From a bacterium (GTDB lineage: Bacteria > Electryoneota > B3-LCP), in NCBI GenBank assembly GCA_026394195.1, contig JAPKYS010000051.1, positions 1-47,263 on the forward strand: a stretch of 47,263 nt of DNA, given 5' to 3'. The notes under the pieces are model-generated. The model saw only the letters and a list, made by a program, of their open reading frames with translations. It searched no databases and was not told the DNA's origin. A program made the position numbers and the translations under genes. Of this stretch, positions 26,153 to 33,391 are shown one piece after another. The stretch's first letter is position 1, and each line of letters opens with the position of its first letter.

Positions 26153-28738
26153 TTAGCGCGCTGTGAATTGGCCGATCAAGATCAGTGCGAGGAGAAACAG
26201 ACCGAGACTCAAGGTCAGAATCCCCCAGGCGTACGCCAGGACGTGTCTGAATATACTGGCGGGTTTGACGCGATATTTATCCAGTTCACCGTTGGCTTTA
26301 AGTCTCTCCCATTCGATGGGGCGCTCATGCTGGAATTCTTCTTCAGATATACTGCCGGTATATACGGATATATCCATGGGGAATTTCTCAGCACGCAGAT
26401 GTGTATTGAAGAAATGCACGAAGAAAATGAAGGCTGTTGCCAATAATGCTTCTTCTTTGTGGATGGTATCAGCCAGGCTGATAATCCCGCCGCCGAGGAT
26501 GCTGCCGAAAAATTCTTCGTTGAGTCGGAGCAAACCCGAGACTCCGATGATGACCACTCCCCAGAAGACGGCGATGTAGTCGAATTTTTCCCAGTATGTC
26601 CAGCGATCGAATTTTGGCAGAGGTCCCTTACCCAGGAACCATTTGATGTGACCGATGAAGTCAGTCACGTCCTTCCAACGCGGCGCCAGCGTATTAGGGC
26701 CGGTCACCATTGCCTTGACACCGATTTTCTTGGTTTTAATGATCAGGAAAATCAAATGAGCCAGGAAGTAAAAGCCGGTGATGCCGGCTGCAATATAGTG
26801 TAACGTCTGAGCCGTCTTCAACGTCATCACGTTATGGAAAAGCCACTTGGCAAGTTCCGTGTGCGCGTAGGATTGAGGAAGCCCGGTGAATGCCAGGGTG
26901 AGGAAACTGAGATTGACCAATATGTGGAGGAAGCTGTGGAATCCATCGATGCGCCGATAATAGGCGCCGCGGATGACGAAACGGCCGCGAATTCCTCTCT
27001 GGAACCAGAGGAGTGTGTGGAAACCGAACAATCCGAGTACACCGAAGAGCAACACGGTCATAAATCCAGCAACTACCGTATTGATGGCCTGGAACCGTTT
27101 AACAGCCACTCCTTCACCTTCACCTTCGCCGCCTTTCTTGGCGAGGCGGCTCAGGACAGTGTCCTCTTCGGCTAACTTTTTTCCGTAGGCAAGCTCTTGG
27201 GAAGATGGTTTTTTCGGATGGACCAGATAACTGACAAAGCGGTCATTGGCACGTGGATGGCACTGCTTGCACGTTTTGACGATATTGTCGCGATTGACCG
27301 ATGATTTGGGGTCGTCGGGTGGTAAAATCGAGTGCACCGAATGGCAATTGGTGCAGACGGCAAACTGCTTGTCGACGTTACCCATTTCCAGCAGCTTGCC
27401 ATGATATGTCTCCTGATAACCTTCTACGACGTAGGGATTAATCTGGAATTTCAGCATCAAGTTGCGATCACTGTGACAACGCGAACAGAGCTTGATGATC
27501 CCTTCAGGGGTGAATTGTTCGGAGACTTTGCGTATGTCTTTTTCGCCGTGACAAGTCTGGCAGGTGGGAGCGGCAGTAATGCCTTGCAGATACGCTTTGC
27601 CGTGAATCGAATTTTTATATTCTCGATTCTCTTTGGCGTGACAATTAATGCACTCCTTTCGGCTGCTGGTCATTCCGGCGGTATTGGCGCCGGGGAGTTT
27701 ATAATGGTAGATATGACATAGCGTGCAGTTGGCTTCCTTACCTTCGACGTCCAGCATCATGATTTCGCCGTGCGCCAAATTCTCTTTGGTGTGGCGTTCG
27801 GTGGAGTGGCAATAATTGCAGCGATTGAATATTCCGCCTTCTTTGAAAATCTCATTATTAATCGAGGTCATATCGGTCTGGTGACCGGTATGGCAGGTGG
27901 CGCAGGAAATCATGCCGGGGTCCTGTCCCGGAGCGTGGTGCAGGCTCTCCTTATGACCGGGATGGCAACCGTTGCAGACGTCGGAAATATGGATTGTATT
28001 TACGCTGGAATTTATATCGGTCGGTTTACGGATGTCGTGTTTTTCATGGCAGCTGGTACAGACCGGCGCTTTGGCGTTGCCGCCTTCCAATTCGTGAAAG
28101 TGGCGGGAATGGATATAGGTTTCAATGTCACGCTGGTGACACTTGGTACAGATATCGACAATTTCCTGCTTGTATTCGATTTCGGACATGACCTCTTTCT
28201 TCGATTTGAAGTGAGGATCATGACAGGTTGTGCAGATGGGATATTTGCGCTGGTCTTCCTGATATTTCTGAAAGTGATAACTCTGCTTGTATTTTTCGGC
28301 GATCTCCTGGTGGCACCGTTCACATACAATTTTCATGCTCATGCGGCGTTGCGCATCATGCGTTCCGTGGCATTCACGACAGTCCGGAATATTCTGCTCG
28401 CCCTTCTTCTTGAGCATCTTGTAGAAATATTCCATCCAGGTCGTGTATTCCAACTGATGGCAGGATTGACAGTCTACAGGCTGGTACTGCTTGAAGTGAG
28501 GGTATTCTTCGAAGTTGGCGTCGGATTGTTTATGGCAATCATAGCAACTCACCAAGGCATGCACAGATCCAGCCAACTGCTTTGAGTCGACGGAGATGGC
28601 TTTTCCGGATTCGGATTTGAAATCGGGATCGCTGTGGCAGGTGAGGCAGTCCTCGTTCTTCATCGCCTGACTCCAGCAGACGACTGACAGAATCAGGAGA
28701 AGTACCGCAGCAAATTTCAGATGCCGGGCAAATTGCAT
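26153..28738 (-). CDS. 17-haem c-type cytochrome fused to a membrane cytochrome b module
   Basis: This 861-residue protein has a signal peptide (about 1-25), 17 CXXCH sites (from residue 31 to about 505), then six membrane helices from about residue 553 to 857. The helices carry the His residues expected of a di-haem b561/formate dehydrogenase gamma module (for example GFHTLLWF, HSFLHILVNL, TLHYIAAG, FFVHFFNTH). It parallels the 19-haem gene downstream and is probably an ancient paralogue, although the number of haems and the extra C-terminal helix differ. It lies 50 bases after the GcvH-like gene. By analogy with CbcL it would exchange electrons with the quinone pool. No outer-membrane porin-cytochrome gene is visible in the window. 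Confidence 0.88.
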   Translation of the reverse strand: MQFARHLKFAAVLLLILSVVCWSQAMKNEDCLTCHSDPDFKSESGKAISVDSKQLAGSVHALVSCYDCHKQSDANFEEYPHFKQYQPVDCQSCHQLEYTTWMEYFYKMLKKKGEQNIPDCRECHGTHDAQRRMSMKIVCERCHQEIAEKYKQSYHFQKYQEDQRKYPICTTCHDPHFKSKKEVMSEIEYKQEIVDICTKCHQRDIETYIHSRHFHELEGGNAKAPVCTSCHEKHDIRKPTDINSSVNTIHISDVCNGCHPGHKESLHHAPGQDPGMISCATCHTGHQTDMTSINNEIFKEGGIFNRCNYCHSTERHTKENLAHGEIMMLDVEGKEANCTLCHIYHYKLPGANTAGMTSSRKECINCHAKENREYKNSIHGKAYLQGITAAPTCQTCHGEKDIRKVSEQFTPEGIIKLCSRCHSDRNLMLKFQINPYVVEGYQETYHGKLLEMGNVDKQFAVCTNCHSVHSILPPDDPKSSVNRDNIVKTCKQCHPRANDRFVSYLVHPKKPSSQELAYGKKLAEEDTVLSRLAKKGGEGEGEGVAVKRFQAINTVVAGFMTVLLFGVLGLFGFHTLLWFQRGIRGRFVIRGAYYRRIDGFHSFLHILVNLSFLTLAFTGLPQSYAHTELAKWLFHNVMTLKTAQTLHYIAAGITGFYFLAHLIFLIIKTKKIGVKAMVTGPNTLAPRWKDVTDFIGHIKWFLGKGPLPKFDRWTYWEKFDYIAVFWGVVIIGVSGLLRLNEEFFGSILGGGIISLADTIHKEEALLATAFIFFVHFFNTHLRAEKFPMDISVYTGSISEEEFQHERPIEWERLKANGELDKYRVKPASIFRHVLAYAWGILTLSLGLFLLALILIGQFTAR

Positions 28739-28788
28739 GATGACGTTGGGGCGCAGTCTCTCGGTAGAAACGATAATTTTTTAGGTAA

Positions 28789-29226
28789 TCAGCGTGGCTG
28801 GGGTTTGCGTAACGCTACTTCGGTTTCCCACCACTGCAAAGCTTCATCGCCTTTGAGCAGAGATTCCAACTCTTCCGCGGGGTCATTCGGATCCACCAGA
28901 AAGATCCATCCAATCCCGTAGGGGTCTTCCCTGATGACGTCTGGATCTTCGTGTAATTCGAAATTAACGTCGACGATCTCACCGGATAGCGGGGCGAAGA
29001 GCAGCTTCTTCCCGATTTCACCACGCACGATGCCGCATACTTCGTCCTGAGTGAGCTCATCGCCTTCAGTGGGCAAATCGAGACGATCAATTTTGCCCAC
29101 GTCTTTGAGGAACAGCTCATCCAAACCGATGCGGAAGAGATCGCCGATGTCCCGTTTTTCCCTGAGTATCCAAGTGTGTTCCCGATGGAAGTAGAGGTCC
29201 ACGGGGAAAGGGAGCTTTGCGGACAT
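28789..29226 (-). CDS. GcvH-like protein lacking the lipoyl lysine
   Basis: This 145-residue protein follows the glycine-cleavage H-protein fold throughout: REHTWI, VGKIDRLDLPTEGDELTQDEV, APLSGEIVDVNFEL and EDPYGIGWIFLVDP. In E. coli GcvH the lipoylated Lys sits in ESVKAASD. The ungapped equivalent here is GEIGKKLL, which places Ile at that position and two Lys residues two and three positions later. Lipoylation is therefore doubtful or shifted. No glycine cleavage genes are nearby; it leads the cytochrome operon. It may be a structural or regulatory H-protein relative, or a carrier using the displaced Lys. The start ATG has AAGGG very close upstream. Confidence 0.8.
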   Translation of the reverse strand: MSAKLPFPVDLYFHREHTWILREKRDIGDLFRIGLDELFLKDVGKIDRLDLPTEGDELTQDEVCGIVRGEIGKKLLFAPLSGEIVDVNFELHEDPDVIREDPYGIGWIFLVDPNDPAEELESLLKGDEALQWWETEVALRKPQPR

Positions 29227-29612
29227 TACCCTTGAAAGTTAAGGTTCAGCTTCGTTTTTGAGTACGATTTATTCGCGATTTTGCGGGTCCGCGAATTCTT
29301 CGAACCGTATTGTTACCAAATGCTGCGGGTTCCAACCGAGTAACGCAATCATAAAGGAGGCAAAACAAACTGCCGACTCGCACGAGGTGAGGTTGCGAGG
29401 AATAACGAGCGAGGCTATAATCGCGATAATCAATACTATTCAGTGCGCTATTTTAGGAAAACTGCTCAAGAGGAGGCGTTCATGACGGGTCAATATAACG
29501 AAATTATAAGCAGATCACAATCAATATATTGTGGTTTTCAAAGGTGAAGGATGCGCGCCATGCGCGCATCCTTCGTAGGTTGAACGATCATACAGAATCG
29601 AGATTCGTGCGA
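29227..29612. other. Gene-free interval between gdhA and the cytochrome operon
   Basis: This 386-base gap should hold the promoter of the minus-strand cytochrome operon, but no convincing -35/-10 pair was found. Two structures are visible. One is a 7-base inverted repeat ATTCGCG...CGCGAAT (29271-29296), a possible operator about 45-70 bases upstream of the GcvH-like start. The other is a perfect 13-bp hairpin at 29546-29574 next to the end of gdhA. Confidence 0.5.
29546..29574 (-). terminator. GC-rich hairpin after gdhA
   Basis: A 13-bp perfect stem (GAAGGATGCGCGC with its complement, loop CAT) starts 39 bases after the gdhA stop in transcription direction. It lacks a proper T-run, so it may be a terminator, an RNA-stabilising hairpin or a repeat copy. 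Confidence 0.45.
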
Positions 29613-30947
29613 TTAGACCACACCCTGTTCGATCATACTGTCGGCAACTTTGACAAAACCGGCGATATTGGCGCCATTGACGTAATTGCCGGGAGTACCG
29701 TATTGTTCAGCAGCTTTGTAGGCTTGATCATGAATCCACTTCATGATGCCATGCAGGCGCTGATCGACCTCTTCGCGAGTCCAACTGAGCCGCAGGCTGT
29801 TCTGGGACATTTCCAAACCGGAGGTTGCCACACCACCGGCGTTGGCTGCTTTACCCGGACCGTAGAAGATCCCAGCTTTAACGAACTGCTCGACAGCTTC
29901 CGGGGTGCTGGGCATGTTGGCGCCTTCAGCTACACAGAAGCAACCGTTCGCCAATAACGTCCTGGCGTCTTCGCCATCCAACTCATTCTGAGTGGCGCAA
30001 GGCAGCGCGACGTCGTATTTCCCGCTCTTCCACAGACCGAATCCTTCGTGGTATTCGCAGTTATACTTTTCGGCATATTCAGAGATGCGGCCACGGCGCA
30101 CGTTTTTGAGATCCATCATCCATGCCAATTTTTCGTGGGTGATACCGGCGTGGTCGATGATGAAACCGTTCGAATCTGAAAGGGTAACGGGTTTGCCGCC
30201 CAAGTGCAGGGTCTTTTCGGTGGCGTATTGAGCTACGTTACCGGATCCGGAAATCGCCACAGTTTTACCTTCCATGGTCTTGCCCTTGGTCGCCAGCATA
30301 TTGGCGGCGAAGTAGACGGTGCCGTAGCCGGTGGCTTCCGGACGGATCAAGCTGCCACCCCACTTGGGGTCCTTGCCGGTCAGTACGCCTTCAAAGCGGT
30401 TGACCAATTTCTTATATTGGCCGAACATGTAGCCGATTTCGCGGCCGCCTACGCCGATGTCGCCGGCCGGAACGTCAGTGTCAGCGCCGATGTGCCGGAA
30501 AAGCTCGCTCATGAGGCTCTGGCAGAACTTCATCACTTCATTATCCGACTTGCCTTTGGGATCGAAATCCGAACCACCCTTGCTGCCACCCATAGGCAGA
30601 CCGGTCAGCGAATTTTTGAAAACCTGCTCGAAAGCCAGGAACTTGAGCATGCCCAGAGTGACCGATGGATGGAGACGGAGCCCCCCTTTGTACGGACCGA
30701 TAGCCGAGTTAAACTGGATGCGGTAGCCACGATTGACCTGGATTTCACCACGATCATCAAGCCAGGAAACGCGGAACATGATCACGCGCTCTGGTTCGGT
30801 GATTCTCTCCAGAATTTTGTACTTCATGTACTTCGGGTTCTTCTTGAAAACGAGCTCCAGGGAATCCAGAACTTCCTGGGCTGCCTGGATAAACTCCGGT
30901 TGCGCTGGATTCTTTGCTTTCAGCTGCTCCATAAACTCTTTGATCAT
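29613..30947 (-). CDS. gdhA: Glutamate dehydrogenase
   Basis: This 444-residue hexameric-type enzyme interconverts glutamate with 2-oxoglutarate plus ammonia. Substrate-site blocks are GGLRLHPSV, PMGGSKGGSDFDPKG (catalytic Lys) and PAGDIGVGGREIGYMFGQY. The dinucleotide site is ISGSGNVAQYA, with TLSDSNG further on, which resembles NADP-preferring bacterial enzymes. ATG 30947 is chosen: AAGGAG lies 7 bases upstream and the protein then has the family N-terminus (MIKEFMEQLKAKNP). An out-of-frame ATG at 30952 reads ATGAAATGA, a two-codon minigene overlapping the true start. Confidence 0.96.
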   Translation of the reverse strand: MIKEFMEQLKAKNPAQPEFIQAAQEVLDSLELVFKKNPKYMKYKILERITEPERVIMFRVSWLDDRGEIQVNRGYRIQFNSAIGPYKGGLRLHPSVTLGMLKFLAFEQVFKNSLTGLPMGGSKGGSDFDPKGKSDNEVMKFCQSLMSELFRHIGADTDVPAGDIGVGGREIGYMFGQYKKLVNRFEGVLTGKDPKWGGSLIRPEATGYGTVYFAANMLATKGKTMEGKTVAISGSGNVAQYATEKTLHLGGKPVTLSDSNGFIIDHAGITHEKLAWMMDLKNVRRGRISEYAEKYNCEYHEGFGLWKSGKYDVALPCATQNELDGEDARTLLANGCFCVAEGANMPSTPEAVEQFVKAGIFYGPGKAANAGGVATSGLEMSQNSLRLSWTREEVDQRLHGIMKWIHDQAYKAAEQYGTPGNYVNGANIAGFVKVADSMIEQGVV

Positions 30948-31382
30948 TTCATGACTCCTTGAAATTGGAATAACAGGCATCCCGAAGCGGTGTCCCAGTT
31001 TTCTGCCAAATTACCAATTTCACAATGGGAACTGCACAATGGAGATAATCGCATGAAACGCGGCTTATGTCCCAAGCAATCATAAATGCTTTCCCAAATG
31101 GCCCTGAACGATCAGTTTTTCCAGCAGATTCCGGGATTGGCTTTCGTCTACCTATCTATTTGTTTATTTGTTACATAAACCTCAACGATCGTTTATTTGC
31201 CATGAGGTTGTAACCTTTGGTGAATAATATAACAAATTCCACATAAAAAGCAAGCACTTTCTATAAAATGTTGATTTTCAGCTTTTAAAGAAATAAGAAG
31301 GTGATGATAATCGAATACCACCACCTGTATGAATTCTCTCGAAGTGTTTTTGGTGCAGTTGGCGTAGAATTTTCTATCTGAT
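30948..31382. other. Gene-free interval upstream of gdhA
   Basis: This 435-base AT-rich gap contains a likely gdhA promoter (31226-31253), which implies a leader of about 270 bases. Near the start of that leader is the 10-base palindrome AACGATCGTT (31184-31193). No riboswitch fold or coding frame was recognised. Confidence 0.5.
31226..31253 (-). promoter_or_regulatory. Putative gdhA promoter
   Basis: On the minus strand TTGCTT and TATATT are spaced by 16 bases. The spacer and -10 string TGGAATTTGTTATATT also occurs exactly in the beta-helix gene promoter at 43014-43042. Confidence 0.5.
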
Positions 31383-31838
31383 CTATAGACTTATCTCGCA
31401 GTGGATCAATTGCCCTTCCCGGAAGCCCATCGAGAAGAAAAACTTGCGCATCTCCTCATTGGCAGCGGTGAAAAGAGTATAGACACTCTCAACTTTTAAG
31501 GTCCGGAACTGATGGAGCAGTTCCTCAATCAATTCGCTGGCGACATGGTGGCGGCGGTACTCAGGGTCAGTGCCGATTAGCTCGACCCAGCCAATGCCCG
31601 CTGAGACGCCGAATTCCCATCCGGAGATATTCCCCATGGCGTACCCTACCAGAATCTCATTGAGTGTCGCCACCAGGGAGAGATTTGGATGCCTCAGGCG
31701 AAAAATGGCAAACTTCTTCTCCCAGTACTCGCGGCGGTTTTCTCCACCTCGCAATTTGCTGTCGAGTTGTACCAGTGCATCAAAATCATCTGCTTTCAAC
31801 AACCTGACTTTTATTATCGCTGCGGTCGATTCCAACAT
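31383..31838 (-). CDS. GNAT-family N-acetyltransferase
   Basis: This 151-residue protein has the GNAT fold: an N-terminal strand KVRLLKADDFDALVQLD, central 'GYAMGNIS', a 'IGWVELIGTDPEYRRHHVASEL' acetyl-CoA-binding segment (about residues 85-105, with RRHHVA in place of the usual Q/RxxGxG/A) and 'FTAANEEMRKFFFSMGFREG' near the end. The substrate is unknown. ATG 31838 is chosen because GGAAG lies 5 bases upstream. The longer frame to 31910 would translate a 7-base-period repeat. Confidence 0.85.
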   Translation of the reverse strand: MLESTAAIIKVRLLKADDFDALVQLDSKLRGGENRREYWEKKFAIFRLRHPNLSLVATLNEILVGYAMGNISGWEFGVSAGIGWVELIGTDPEYRRHHVASELIEELLHQFRTLKVESVYTLFTAANEEMRKFFFSMGFREGQLIHCEISL

Positions 31839-31853
31839 GTCTCTTCCAGATAG

Positions 31854-31885
31854 CTTGTGGTTTTTCGTTTGTGGTTTGTGATTCG
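31854..31885. repeat. 7-nt-period degenerate array upstream of the GNAT gene
   Basis: Units of the form TTGTGGT, TTTTCGT, TTGTGGT, TTGTGAT follow one another. The array lies 16 bases upstream of the GNAT start and is one of six similar arrays in the window. A 16-base perfect palindrome TTCACCAATTGGTGAA (31887-31902) adjoins it and could be an operator. Confidence 0.6.
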
Positions 31886-32064
31886 ATTCACCAATTGGTG
31901 AACGACCCAAAAGTTAGCATGGAAAAGGGTGGAAGTCAAGTAAAATCGCAGCTTCAATCTGTAGGAATAGGATTTTGTACTCCGAATTGAACTCGCCGTA
32001 AATCTACAAGGTTACTAAGATAAAAAGCCGATCCTTTTACGGAATCGGCTGAAGTAAACCTACG

Positions 32065-32150
32065 CGGAGAGGGAGGGATTCGAACCCCCGGTGACCATAG
32101 GCCACAACGGTTTTCGAGACCGCCCCGTTCGACCGCTCCGGCACCTCTCC
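32065..32150 (-). tRNA. tRNA-Ser (anticodon CGA)
   Basis: This is an 86-base class II tRNA: acceptor GGAGAGG/CCTCTCC, anticodon stem GCGGT around loop CTCGAAA (anticodon CGA), long variable arm, T-loop GGTTCGAATCC and discriminator G. CCA is not encoded. Confidence 0.95.
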
Positions 32151-32157
32151 TTATATT

Positions 32158-32197
32158 GTAACCAAGTATACAAGTAATCAAGTAACCAGGTAAAAAT
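32158..32197. repeat. 8-nt-period degenerate array upstream of tRNA-Ser(CGA)
   Basis: Successive units (accaagta, tacaagta, atcaagta, accaggta) form an 8-base-period array just upstream of the minus-strand tRNA. Confidence 0.55.
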
Positions 32198-32253
32198 GGT
32201 CAGGTATGGATCAAAGCTACGTTTCCATGATCCTGGTCGTAAAATTACCATCA

Positions 32254-32320
32254 GCGGAGAGGGTGGGATTCGAACCCACGGCGCAGTTACCCACGCACCC
32301 CAAGGGGGCTCCTTCAGCCG
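32254..32320 (-). pseudogene. tRNA-Ser(GGA) remnant: 3' two-thirds only
   Basis: This copy is identical to the intact tRNA-Ser(GGA) over 45 bases (32254-32298 against 32597-32641), covering the T-arm, variable arm and acceptor 3' strand. It then continues with a 6-base loss in the anticodon loop and ends inside the D-arm. It lacks the acceptor 5' strand and cannot fold as a tRNA. It begins 11 bases after the stop of the GIY-YIG gene. Confidence 0.88.
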
Positions 32321-32331
32321 CTAATGTGAAA

Positions 32332-32580
32332 TTAAGAGATTATCCCTTTATGCTTAAGCCAATTATTACCAGATGGCGACTTGAAAAACTTCTCCCGATG
32401 TAGTGCTTCAGTCTTTAATTCGAATTCCTCAGAATAGTGAACTACCAACGGACGTCTGTGTTTCGTTGACTTTACGCTACCTCTGTTGTGAGCCTCAAGG
32501 CGGTTGAACAGATTGGAAGTTGAACCGTAATAATAACCACCATCTTTCAGGCTTTTCAATACATATGCCATAAATTTCAT
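32332..32580 (-). CDS. GIY-YIG nuclease (small, single-domain)
   Basis: This 82-residue protein consists only of a GIY-YIG nuclease domain. Visible residues are YVLKSLKDGGYYYGSTSN (the GIY/YIG tyrosines, with GYYYGST), the catalytic Arg in NLFNRLEAHNRG, the STKHRRPL loop and the metal-binding Glu in EALHREKFFKS. Single-domain members occur in many uncultured bacteria. Some are thought to act in repair, while others belong to homing elements. GAGG lies 8 bases before the ATG. The gene starts 17 bases after the end of tRNA-Ser(GGA) and ends 11 bases before a tRNA-Ser remnant, on the same strand as both, so it probably rides on the tRNA transcript. This tight packing suggests a mobile unit. Confidence 0.88.
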   Translation of the reverse strand: MKFMAYVLKSLKDGGYYYGSTSNLFNRLEAHNRGSVKSTKHRRPLVVHYSEEFELKTEALHREKFFKSPSGNNWLKHKGIIS

Positions 32581-32597
32581 TTGCTAGCCTCGGCTTG

Positions 32598-32684
32598 CGG
32601 AGAGGGTGGGATTCGAACCCACGGCGCAGTTACCCACGCACACGCTTTCCAAGCGTGCTCCTTCGGCCACTCGGACACCTCTCC
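32598..32684 (-). tRNA. tRNA-Ser (anticodon GGA)
   Basis: This is an 87-base class II tRNA with acceptor GGAGAGG/CCTCTCC, anticodon stem CACGC/GCGTG around loop TTGGAAA (anticodon GGA), a variable arm, T-loop GGTTCGAATCC and discriminator G. CCA is not encoded. Its 3' part is duplicated at 32254. Confidence 0.95.
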
Positions 32685-32696
32685 GATTGAAGAATG

Positions 32697-32728
32697 TTAA
32701 AAGTTAAAAGTTGAAAGTTAAATGTTAC
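32697..32728. repeat. 7-nt-period degenerate array upstream of tRNA-Ser(GGA)
   Basis: Units of the form TTAAAAG, TTAAAAG, TTGAAAG, TTAAATG lie between tadA and the tRNA. Confidence 0.6.
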
Positions 32729-32735
32729 ATACTAT

Positions 32736-33194
32736 TTAGTTCCCAATCCGAAGATTACGAAAAAAATCTGATAGAATACTACTGCACTGATCTTCCAGAA
32801 TACCTCCTACTACTTCAAATCGATGATTCAACCTCAAATCTTGAGGAATATTGTACAGCGTCCCACAAGCGCCTGCTTTCGGGTCGAATGCGCCAAAGAC
32901 CAATCTTTCGATTCGCGCCAGAATTAATGCTCCGGCGCACATGCAACAGGGTTCGAGAGTGACGTACAGGGTGACGCCTTCCAGCCGTCTCGATCCTAAA
33001 GCGTCAGCGGCTGCGGTGACAGCCAACATTTCAGCGTGAGCCGTGGGGTCCTGCAAAGCCTCGGTCCGGTTGTATCCCCGCCCGATGACATTGCCATTTA
33101 TTACAGCAATCGCACCGACCGGAATTTCACCTTCTGCGCCGGCTTGCTCAGCCAGAGCAAGCGCCTGCTGCATCCAACGTTCGTCATCTGTCAT
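32736..33194 (-). CDS. tadA: tRNA adenosine(34) deaminase
   Basis: This 152-residue zinc deaminase converts the wobble adenosine of tRNA-Arg(ACG) to inosine. The active site is visible: HAEM (about residues 53-56, catalytic Glu) and PCCMCAGAL (about 82-90, two zinc Cys). 'GEIPVGAI' and 'DPKAGACGTLYNI' are typical TadA blocks. The length is normal. Its neighbours are tRNA genes, but the tRNA-Arg in this window has anticodon CCG and is not its substrate. Confidence 0.95.
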   Translation of the reverse strand: MTDDERWMQQALALAEQAGAEGEIPVGAIAVINGNVIGRGYNRTEALQDPTAHAEMLAVTAAADALGSRRLEGVTLYVTLEPCCMCAGALILARIERLVFGAFDPKAGACGTLYNIPQDLRLNHRFEVVGGILEDQCSSILSDFFRNLRIGN

Positions 33195-33328
33195 AAAAGA
33201 GTAAACCTAAATTTAAGCATTTCGATCCAGTGAATCAAGTAAATTCTTCTCATCGTGCCTTGAGCGAGTCACCACGAGTCGTGTCTGCCGGCCACTATCT
33301 GCTCAAGACAAAAAACCTCAAAAACCAA

Positions 33329-33357
33329 TTGCTTTCTCGACCGATTGACGCTATATT
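33329..33357 (+). promoter_or_regulatory. Putative trxB promoter
   Basis: TTGCTT (33329-33334), a 17-base spacer and TATATT (33352-33357) lie 34 bases before the trxB ATG. Confidence 0.6.
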
Positions 33358-33391
33358 TTTCACAATGAAATCAAAAACAGTGGAAGAATAG

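Noticed and set aside
26163..28585. Long open frames on the plus strand opposite the multihaem cytochrome genes
   Set aside because: They are antisense shadows. The minus-strand frames carry regular CXXCH motifs, signal peptides and membrane domains, while the plus-strand frames overlap each other and match no family.
30947..30980. Longer glutamate dehydrogenase start at 30980
   Set aside because: It has no ribosome binding site in place, while ATG 30947 has AAGGAG at 7 bases and yields the family N-terminus.
31839..31910. Longer GNAT reading frame from 31910
   Set aside because: The added residues are a translation of a 7-base-period array. ATG 31838 has a good ribosome binding site.
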